Positions 37,161 to 42,628 of a DNA stretch of 42,628 bases are shown here, in pieces. This DNA is from an uncultured Collinsella sp. (GTDB lineage: Bacteria > Actinomycetota > Coriobacteriia > Coriobacteriales > Coriobacteriaceae). The stretch's first letter is position 1; every line of letters begins with the position of its first letter. The translations under genes were made by a program, and so were the position numbers. The stretch lies in NCBI GenBank assembly GCA_902479075.1, contig CABSNK010000019.1, positions 1 to 42,628 on the forward strand, read 5' to 3'. The notes under the pieces are model-generated. The model searched no databases. It was not told the DNA's origin and saw only the letters and a program-made list of their open reading frames with translations.

Positions 37161-38033
37161 CTAGTTCTCGTAGACCAGCGGGTGGCCCCAACTGCCCTCG
37201 ATCTTGCAGGTCTCCGCCGCAAAACCGGCAGCGAAGTCCAAGCTCTCGCGAATCGCGGCCTCGCCGCACTCGCCGGCCTTCTTCTTGGAAAGATAGGTGA
37301 CCAAAAACGCCGTCAGCAGTGAATCGCCGGCCGCCATAGCGTCTTTGAGCTCCTCGGGCGCCACGGGCTTGATGCCCTGCTCGTAGAAGTTTTCGCCGTC
37401 ATAGGCGACGGAGCCCTTGCTCCCGCGCGATGCGCATACGATTTGAGGGCCAAGGGCCTTCACCCACTCGAGCTTCGCCTTGATATCCTCCAGGGAAGCG
37501 TCGCCCATGGACATAAAGGCGTACGTCACAAATGGCGCAATCTGCCCGAAGTACTCGTCGGTGGAGTCATCGGAGAAGTCGAAGCTGATAGGCACGCCGG
37601 CAGCCTTGATCTTGGGGAGCTCGCGCTCGGTGAAGCAGTAGTTGCCGCTGTGCACCAAATCGAAGCCGCTGACGTACTCGGCGGCGAAGCGGTCTATCAC
37701 GTAGCGCATGTCGCCACGTATGCCGCCTTCATTGGAGCCCAGGAAGATACGGTCCCCGGTCTCGTCAACGGTCACGCGAGCGGCGCCGTTGACGCCCAGG
37801 ACCTGCTGGCAGCGAAGAAGCTCGACGCCCTCGTCCTCGAGCGATGCTATAACGTGCTCGGCCTCCTCATCTGATCCGAAGATTCCCATGTAGGCGCTGC
37901 GATCGACGCCGAGCTTCTTGGCGAAGACGGCGAAGTTAACTGCATTGCCGCCGGGATACATGGTCTTGATGTGCTCGTACTTATCGACAACGTTGTCTCC
38001 AAAGCCAAGCACGCTTATAGGATAGGCTGCCAT
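37161..38033 (-). CDS. frlD: FrlD-like PfkB-family kinase (fructoselysine 6-kinase)
   Basis: Cytoplasmic sugar-derivative kinase of 290 residues, proposed to phosphorylate fructoselysine at C6 with ATP. The N-terminal VLGFGDNVVDKYEHIKTMYP and GGNAVNFAVFAKKLG parallel E. coli FrlD (GDNCVDIYP, GGNAVNVAVY), and ISFDFSDDS and AFMSMGDAS match later parts. The PfkB signature reads DAMAAGDSLLTAFL, with Ala in place of the first Gly of GAGD but the catalytic Asp kept. The ATG at 38033 is chosen over 38045 because the intervening GGAG serves as its ribosome site. It follows frlB at a distance of about 100 bases that contains a strong hairpin. The substrate could be a different Amadori compound. Confidence 0.82.
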   Translation of the reverse strand: MAAYPISVLGFGDNVVDKYEHIKTMYPGGNAVNFAVFAKKLGVDRSAYMGIFGSDEEAEHVIASLEDEGVELLRCQQVLGVNGAARVTVDETGDRIFLGSNEGGIRGDMRYVIDRFAAEYVSGFDLVHSGNYCFTERELPKIKAAGVPISFDFSDDSTDEYFGQIAPFVTYAFMSMGDASLEDIKAKLEWVKALGPQIVCASRGSKGSVAYDGENFYEQGIKPVAPEELKDAMAAGDSLLTAFLVTYLSKKKAGECGEAAIRESLDFAAGFAAETCKIEGSWGHPLVYEN

Positions 38034-38076
38034 GGTTATCTCCATTCAGGTAAACCGCCGTGGTTACGGCGAGCAG

Positions 38077-38122
38077 ACGGGGCGCGAGGGATTCGCACGT
38101 CTCAACGCGCCTCGCGCCCCGT
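38077..38122 (-). other. Strong intra-operon hairpin between frlB and frlD
   Basis: A 13-bp perfect stem (ACGGGGCGCGAGG at 38122-38110 with 38089-38077, minus strand) around a 20-base loop, starting 11 bases past the frlB stop. The T-run lies on the upstream side for this operon (TTTTAAAA precedes the stem), so on the minus strand it looks like an RNA-stabilising or differential-expression element, while on the plus strand it would resemble a terminator. Confidence 0.6.
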
Positions 38123-38132
38123 TTTAAAATCG

Positions 38133-39101
38133 CTAGTACTTCTCGATGCCCATGTAACGACGCACGTCCGGGTGATGGTCGAACACCTTGCCGCGAGCGG
38201 AGCGCAGCTCACAGTTCATCGCGTAGAACAGGATTGGATCAAGGAACGCGCGAACGCTCGCCGGTACTTGGTCCATGCCGTACTCCATGGCGTCGAGCAC
38301 CATAAGAGTGTCGGTATGGGTCTCGAGGAATGCGAGGGCGCGCTCATCCATGGCTCGGCACTCACTAGAAGACATCTGCAGGAAGTAGAAGACTCCGGGC
38401 TCGGTCACCTCGAAGGGGCCGTGGAAGTACTCGCCGGAGTGGATATAGGCGCAGCTCTGCCACTGCATCTCCATAAGCGAGCAGATAGCGAAGCCATAGG
38501 CCTGGCTAAACACGGGACCGGACCCCAAGATATACAGGAACTTGTGGTCCTGGCACAGGGCGGCAAAACGGTCGCAGAGTTCGGCGTTGACCTTCTCGCG
38601 AGCTGCAGGCAGGATCTGGTCCATCTTGGCGATGCCTTCGTACATGTCGGCAAGGTCGGCATAACCTTCCTGCTGATCCAGGAGCTCGGAAGCGAGAGCC
38701 AAAGAGATGCCGGCGGGCACCTCCGCCTGCGGAACTCCCTCGCCCCACGGATATACCCAGCACGTCCACTCACCGTTATCGATGCCGGAACCCGCGTTGT
38801 CCGTCTGCACGATAACGGTCGCGCCCGCCGCCTTGGCGATCGAGCACGCATCGATTACCTCGGGGGTGTTGCCGGAGTGGCTGCAAGCGATGACAAGGGA
38901 CTTTTCGCCCAGGCGCTTGGGACGCATGATATCGAACTCGCGGGCGGTATACGCCTCGCTGGCAAACGTAGTCGCCTCGCGCTTGAGCAGCTCGTGGGCG
39001 GGCAGCAGGTCGATGAGGGAGCCGCCGCAGGCAACCCAGAAGACGCTATCGAAACCGCCCTTTTCAGCGATTGCGTCGGCGATAAGATCATGTGCGTTCA
39101 T
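38133..39101 (-). CDS. frlB: FrlB-like SIS-domain deglycase (fructoselysine-6-phosphate)
   Basis: Cytoplasmic SIS-fold enzyme of 322 residues, proposed to split fructoselysine-6-phosphate into lysine and glucose-6-phosphate. VFWVACGGSLIDLLPAHEL near the N-terminus, IACSHSGNTPEV, and the long phrase LYILGSGPVFSQAYGF followed by SLMEMQWQSC and IHSGEYFHGPFEVTEPG align closely with E. coli FrlB (YFVACGGSL, MGSGPSFGAAH, LLEMQWINS, IHSGEYFHGPFEITEPG). It ends RRYMGIEKY, again like FrlB (RRYMWKVEY). Start ATG at 39101 follows GAAAGGAAG. The closely related FraB/GfrE-type enzymes act on other glycated amino acids, so the exact substrate is inferred from the frlC and frlD neighbours. Confidence 0.88.
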   Translation of the reverse strand: MNAHDLIADAIAEKGGFDSVFWVACGGSLIDLLPAHELLKREATTFASEAYTAREFDIMRPKRLGEKSLVIACSHSGNTPEVIDACSIAKAAGATVIVQTDNAGSGIDNGEWTCWVYPWGEGVPQAEVPAGISLALASELLDQQEGYADLADMYEGIAKMDQILPAAREKVNAELCDRFAALCQDHKFLYILGSGPVFSQAYGFAICSLMEMQWQSCAYIHSGEYFHGPFEVTEPGVFYFLQMSSSECRAMDERALAFLETHTDTLMVLDAMEYGMDQVPASVRAFLDPILFYAMNCELRSARGKVFDHHPDVRRYMGIEKY

Positions 39102-39201
39102 TGTTATTCTTCCTTTCGATACGGCGGACGAATCCGCCAACGTTTACTGCGAGTCTTCTCGTCAAGCGTGTTGACTTCCCCACGCGAATGGGAGCTACGC
39201 G

Positions 39202-40059
39202 CTAGTCGACAAAATACCTCTCGAAGGCGTCCATGTTGTGCCGGTCCGCTGCTGCGGGATCATCGAAATACCTTCCATCGGTGATCTCCTGACCAAGATA
39301 GCCCTCGAACCCATGCGCGTTGAGGACGCGTACGAAATCGTCCATACTGTGCTTTCCATCGCCCCAAACCAGATGGCCATATGGGTCGCCATCAATGAAG
39401 CGCATGTTCCTTATGGCACCATCGCCAAACTCGGCAAACCATTCTTCAAGGCTCTCGCCGGCGACTCCCATAGCGGTAGTGTCCACCATTGGAGTAAGGT
39501 GCGGGCTGGCTACTTGGTCAAGCATGCGCCTGGCGTCCGCGAGTGTAACCACCAAGTTGCTCTCTTCCGGCCTCAGGCTCTCCATGCAGAGGGTCACGCC
39601 GTGCTCGCCGGCATAGTCCGCAAGAATCGCCAAGTGCTCGGCAGAGCGCTTCCAAGCCTCCTCGCGGTCCTCGTCCCAATCGCCCCAACCGGAGTTGATG
39701 GACATATACGGGGCGCCGAGCACCTCGGCGAGCTCGATGCCGTGCTTAAAGTAAGCGAGGCTCCGCTGCGCGTGGAGGGGCTTTCTGGCAGCGTACTGCC
39801 ACGGATACACCACGTTCTCCGGACACAGGGAGCTCACGGAGAGTCCGCGGGACTCGATCTTGCGGCGAAGCTCGTCGGCCTCGAAATACCCCGTGTGGTC
39901 CAGCGTCACGTGCGGCTCGGCCGCCCAAAGCTCGATGGTTTTGAAGCCAAGGCGCTGCTGAGCATCAAGGAAGTAATCGAGCGACCACATGATGTAGTGA
40001 ATGTTCATGCCGGCGACCTGCTCGCGACGCAGACGGGGTGTGGAAGCGCTTAAATCCAT
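39202..40059 (-). CDS. frlC: FrlC-like sugar-phosphate-isomerase-fold epimerase
   Basis: A 285-residue TIM-barrel protein of the AP-endonuclease-2/xylose-isomerase-like family, proposed to interconvert fructoselysine and psicoselysine (C3 epimerisation). After a short N-terminal extension, FKTIELWAAEPHV, VVYPWQYAARKP, LCMESLRPEESNLV, TPMVDTTAMGVA, FIDGDPYGHLVWGDGKHSMD and GYLGQEI hold the expected metal ligands (Glu, Asp, His, Glu) and match E. coli FrlC in order. ATG at 40059 follows TAGGAGGT, which overlaps the transporter stop; three upstream in-frame codons are not used. It is followed by frlB after about 100 bases. Confidence 0.82.
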   Translation of the reverse strand: MDLSASTPRLRREQVAGMNIHYIMWSLDYFLDAQQRLGFKTIELWAAEPHVTLDHTGYFEADELRRKIESRGLSVSSLCPENVVYPWQYAARKPLHAQRSLAYFKHGIELAEVLGAPYMSINSGWGDWDEDREEAWKRSAEHLAILADYAGEHGVTLCMESLRPEESNLVVTLADARRMLDQVASPHLTPMVDTTAMGVAGESLEEWFAEFGDGAIRNMRFIDGDPYGHLVWGDGKHSMDDFVRVLNAHGFEGYLGQEITDGRYFDDPAAADRHNMDAFERYFVD

Positions 40060-40071
40060 GCTGGGCACCTC

Positions 40072-41535
40072 CTACATCGGCAGTAGGCCGGAGATCACAG
40101 TCGCGACCAATCCGAACAGAACCATGAAGATAAAGAACTTCCAGATGGTCTTCCACCATTGCCCGAAGGAGATCTTCGCCACGGCAAGACCCGCGACGGT
40201 CATGCCCGCAACGGGGCTGATGGTGTTGACGGTCTGGTTCGCGAACTGCAGAGCGGTGACGGCAGCCCCGGGATTGAGGCCCATAAGCTCGGTCAGCGGG
40301 CCCATGACGGGCATGGTGAGTGCAGCGAGGCCGGAGCTGGAAGGAACCAGCAGCGAAAGCAGGCCGAGGACGATGTACATGAAGGTGGTATAGATGAAGG
40401 ACGGAGCGCCCGCAAGGAGTCCGACGAGCCAGTTAAGAATAGAGTCGATGATCATTCCGCCCTCTGCGACGACCAGGATGCCGCGGGCGATGCCGATGAT
40501 GCAGGCTGCGTAGGCGAAGTCGGCGATTCCGCGGACGAACTCCTCCGCAATGGTCTTCTCGTCCAGGCCGCCGAGTATGCCGGCAAGAAGGCCCATGGCC
40601 AGGAACACCATGGAGATCTCGTCCATATACCAGCCCTGGGTAACGAGGCCCCACACGATAACGCCCATGCCGACCGCGAAATCAATGAGGACGAGCTTGT
40701 GGCGAAGCGTGAACTCCTCTTCGATAGAGGCATCGGTGACAGAGAACTCGATGCGCTTCTGCTTATCGTCCTCATAGGTGATGGAGGACTTGGGATCGAG
40801 CTTGACGCGGCGCGCGTAGCGCATGGCCCAGAAAATGCCCGCGGCGGTGAAGATGACCCACAGGATGGCGCGGAGCCAAAGCTGGGGATTTCCCTCGATG
40901 CCGATAACGCCCTGGGCGATCAGCACGTTGAAAGGATCAATAGTGGATGCGCAGTAACCAAGGTTGGGGCCGAGGAAGCAGATGATGAACGCGGTCATGG
41001 AGTCATACCCGATGCTCAGCATGATGGGGATGAAGATCGCGTAGAACGGCAGCGCCTCCTCGGACATGCCGAACGTGGTGCCGCAGATCGAGAGCAGGAT
41101 CATGGAGATGGGGATGATCAAGATGTCCTTGTTCTTCAGCTTCTTGATCACGCGGCTCATGCCGGCGTTTAGGGCGTTGGTCTTGGTGACGATGGCGAAC
41201 GATCCGCCGATCAGCAGGACGAACGCGACGACATCGGCCGCAGCCTGAATGCCCTTGGCGGGAGCCTGCAGGACGGCATCGATGCCCTGTCGCAGATCGA
41301 CGGTCTCCCCCGTCTCCGAATCGGTGTAGACCTTGTCGACCTCTTGGTACGTTCCGGCTACGGCGACTTCTCGCTCGCCCGCGGCCGTCTGAATGGTCTG
41401 GCGGTCGAACTGACCCGATGGGACGATCCATGTGAGCACCGCGAAGAACACGATCAGCATGAACGCGATGGTGTACACATGGGGAAGCTGGAGATGGAAT
41501 CTGCGCTTGGGCTTCTCCTGTTTGGCATCCGGCAT
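40072..41535 (-). CDS. YfcC/DcuC-type transporter, proposed Amadori-product uptake
   Basis: A 487-residue integral membrane protein with a dozen or so hydrophobic segments. LPHVYTIAFMLIVFFAVLTW near the start, a short extracytoplasmic domain rich in charged residues, then SICGTTFGMSEEALPFYAIF and IGYDSMTAFIICFLGPNLGY, and the C-terminal VPSSSGLAALTMPVMGPL and QFANQTVNTISPVAG are hallmarks of the YfcC family (PF03606), whose members move amino acids or dicarboxylates. E. coli uses an APC permease (FrlA) for fructoselysine; here the only transporter in the operon is this family, so it is the likely importer, or possibly a lysine/fructoselysine antiporter. The first structural gene, driven by the operator-flanked promoter at 41591-41660. 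Confidence 0.85.
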   Translation of the reverse strand: MPDAKQEKPKRRFHLQLPHVYTIAFMLIVFFAVLTWIVPSGQFDRQTIQTAAGEREVAVAGTYQEVDKVYTDSETGETVDLRQGIDAVLQAPAKGIQAAADVVAFVLLIGGSFAIVTKTNALNAGMSRVIKKLKNKDILIIPISMILLSICGTTFGMSEEALPFYAIFIPIMLSIGYDSMTAFIICFLGPNLGYCASTIDPFNVLIAQGVIGIEGNPQLWLRAILWVIFTAAGIFWAMRYARRVKLDPKSSITYEDDKQKRIEFSVTDASIEEEFTLRHKLVLIDFAVGMGVIVWGLVTQGWYMDEISMVFLAMGLLAGILGGLDEKTIAEEFVRGIADFAYAACIIGIARGILVVAEGGMIIDSILNWLVGLLAGAPSFIYTTFMYIVLGLLSLLVPSSSGLAALTMPVMGPLTELMGLNPGAAVTALQFANQTVNTISPVAGMTVAGLAVAKISFGQWWKTIWKFFIFMVLFGLVATVISGLLPM

Positions 41536-41590
41536 TCTTAACCTCCTGCCAGAGCAACGATGCTTGCCAAAAATCCTTCACGTATAGGCA

Positions 41591-41660
41591 AACATCTTAG
41601 GTTGTTCTATGTATAACCTGCATGAAGGCGTCGGTCAAGAAACATATTAGGTTGTTCTAT
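41591..41660 (-). promoter_or_regulatory. frl promoter flanked by twin 20-bp operator candidates
   Basis: On the minus strand -35 TTGACC (41638-41633), 17-base spacer and -10 TATACA (41615-41610) form a near-consensus promoter. Two 20-bp copies of AACATMTTAGGTTGTTCTAT (one mismatch) cover 41591-41610 and 41641-41660, exactly 50 bases apart, so one lies just upstream of the -35 and the other begins at the -10. The lower copy extends into an imperfect palindrome AGGTTGT...ATAACCT (41599-41619). These are the best sites for the GntR/HutC regulator encoded just upstream. Confidence 0.75.
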
Positions 41661-41732
41661 AAGTGGTAACTTTTACGCGCTAAACGGACCTGCCGCGGCA
41701 ATACGAGAACAGCGCTGTGTGAGACAGAGCCG

Positions 41733-42467
41733 CTAGATATCGAAGCTGTAGCGCGAACCCACGTAGTACTGTCTGCCATAGCAGAAGCGCTCTCCGTTGG
41801 AATCGAGAAAGCCCGCGTTCATGAAGAACAGCGGCTCCCCTACTGGGACCTTGAGCTCGCGGGCGGCATCAATTCCCGCACGGGCGATCTCCAGCCTGCA
41901 GGGATCGGACGAGCAGGGATACCTACCCGTACGCTCCCCCACGGCCTCGAATATCGAACAATTGGAGAGACCGATATCTTTGAGAAATTCGAATCCATCG
42001 ACAGGATAGTAGTTGTTCTCGAACAGGACCGGCACGCCGTCTGCGGTACGCACGCGTGAGACCAAGATGAGGTCAGAGCCTTCATCCAAGCCAAAGAAAG
42101 AAGCGAGGTCGCGATCGGCGGCAACGGTCTTGCGGGCAACGACGCGAGCGCCCGCCTTCATGCCGTTTTCAGCGCATGCTTGGGTAAAACTCTGAACATC
42201 GTCCTTCTGATGCACCTTGCGAATTATCTTTGTCGCGGTCACAAACGTACCACGCCCCTGCCGCTTGGTGAGATACCCCTCGCCCACAAGCTCCTCTATT
42301 GCGCGGCGAACCGTGACCCTTCCCACGCCGTACATCTTAGAAAGCTCAAGTTCCGTTGGAATCTGCGAGTCAACGGGATATGTCCCCTGTTCGATATCGC
42401 TCTTAAGCAAATCGAACACCTGTTGATACAGCGGGGCGGAAGAGCCCCCATCCAGATGCGCATCCAC
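41733..42467 (-). CDS. GntR-family (HutC subfamily) transcriptional regulator of the frl operon
   Basis: A 244-residue repressor-type regulator. The winged helix (about residues 12-77) reads LYQQVFDLLKSDIEQGTYPV, PTELELSKMYGVGRVTVRRA and GYLTKRQGRGTFV; a UTRA ligand-binding domain (about 95-240) follows, with PVLFENNYYP and LFFMNAG typical of HutC members, which bind sugar phosphates or related metabolites. Translation starts at GTG (42467) with GGGAGAG five bases before it. It lies upstream of the transporter gene on the same strand, separated by the operator-bearing promoter, and is proposed to sense a pathway intermediate such as fructoselysine-6-phosphate. It fills the role of E. coli FrlR. 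Confidence 0.9.
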   Translation of the reverse strand: MDAHLDGGSSAPLYQQVFDLLKSDIEQGTYPVDSQIPTELELSKMYGVGRVTVRRAIEELVGEGYLTKRQGRGTFVTATKIIRKVHQKDDVQSFTQACAENGMKAGARVVARKTVAADRDLASFFGLDEGSDLILVSRVRTADGVPVLFENNYYPVDGFEFLKDIGLSNCSIFEAVGERTGRYPCSSDPCRLEIARAGIDAARELKVPVGEPLFFMNAGFLDSNGERFCYGRQYYVGSRYSFDI

Positions 42468-42628
42468 AAAAACTCTCCCTTTAAGGCGTTCGCGATCTCA
42501 ACGACTCCATTCTACCGCACACGGAAAAATGAGGTTAAACACATAGGGGCCCTGCATGTTTGAGCGTATCGGGCCTTGATTATCGACTTTATCCGAACAC
42601 CTCCCACATTCATCCGCACATGTGCGGA
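42468..42628. other. Region upstream of the GntR regulator gene, cut by window edge
   Basis: About 160 bases holding the presumptive regulator promoter. A sequence AGGTTAAACACATAG at about 42531-42545 is only weakly similar to the frl operator, so autoregulation cannot be claimed. No gene is seen. Confidence 0.35.

Noticed and set aside
37971..39284. A 437-codon plus-strand frame across frlD and frlB
   Set aside because: Crosses two well-supported minus-strand genes and has no recognisable domain.

Overview
The window reads as a piece of a high-G+C actinobacterial chromosome from the class Coriobacteriia, most probably a gut Collinsella. The grounds are GC-rich codon use, an actinobacterial kinase/FHA/PP2C/SEDS cell-wall cluster, a membrane-bound LuxR-type regulator of a kind abundant in Coriobacteriia, pyruvate:ferredoxin oxidoreductase and carbamate kinase (anaerobic fermentation), and a fructoselysine (Amadori product) catabolic operon. 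No tRNA, rRNA, CRISPR array or transposase gene was seen. The genus is an inference.

Layout. 1-3636: an APC amino-acid permease cut by the left edge, a C39-type cysteine-peptidase gene broken by one extra C in a C6 run, and carbamate kinase. 4239-6785: a DUF3830-like protein, an unrecognised helical protein, and an AAA ATPase/DUF4143 protein behind three direct repeats with a 34-bp period. 6786-7156 is repeat-rich non-coding DNA (twin covarying hairpins, then a 125-bp nested palindrome). 7157-10696: nifJ. 11094-11160: a perfect 22-bp inverted repeat. 11178-14866: an overlapping three-gene operon on the minus strand (anchored extracytoplasmic protein, multi-TM Ser/Thr kinase, FHA protein). 15110-19287: recR, ybaB and dnaX, with the usual dnaX-ybaB adjacency broken by a plus-strand membrane-protein gene. 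19403-20128: YcxB-like membrane protein.

20203-26044 is a minus-strand accessory cassette: a membrane regulator with two LuxR helix-turn-helix domains in one chain, a secreted four-cysteine protein, two ABC permeases, an ABC ATPase and a signal-anchored protein, the last four translationally coupled. 26187-26324 is a cluster of five alternating inverted repeats. 26486-36666 is the morphogenesis operon: multi-TM kinase with an HLD catalytic loop, FhaA-like, FhaB-like, PP2C phosphatase, one gene fusing a SEDS glycosyltransferase to a class B penicillin-binding protein, and a four-PASTA kinase, ended by a strong terminator.

36788-42467 is a minus-strand catabolic operon: GntR/HutC regulator, YfcC/DcuC-type transporter, FrlC-like epimerase, FrlB-like deglycase, FrlD-like kinase, and a decayed second PfkB-family kinase. 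The promoter before the transporter gene (TTGACC-N17-TATACA) is flanked by two 20-bp near-identical repeats exactly 50 bp apart, the best operator candidates. The expected flow is uptake of fructoselysine or psicoselysine, epimerisation by FrlC, phosphorylation by FrlD, and cleavage by FrlB to glucose-6-phosphate and lysine.

The strongest candidates for something new are the tandem 6TM-LuxR-6TM-LuxR regulator with its exporter cassette, the SEDS-PBP fusion inside a kinase operon, the kinase/FHA/anchored-protein operon, and the transporter choice in the frl operon.
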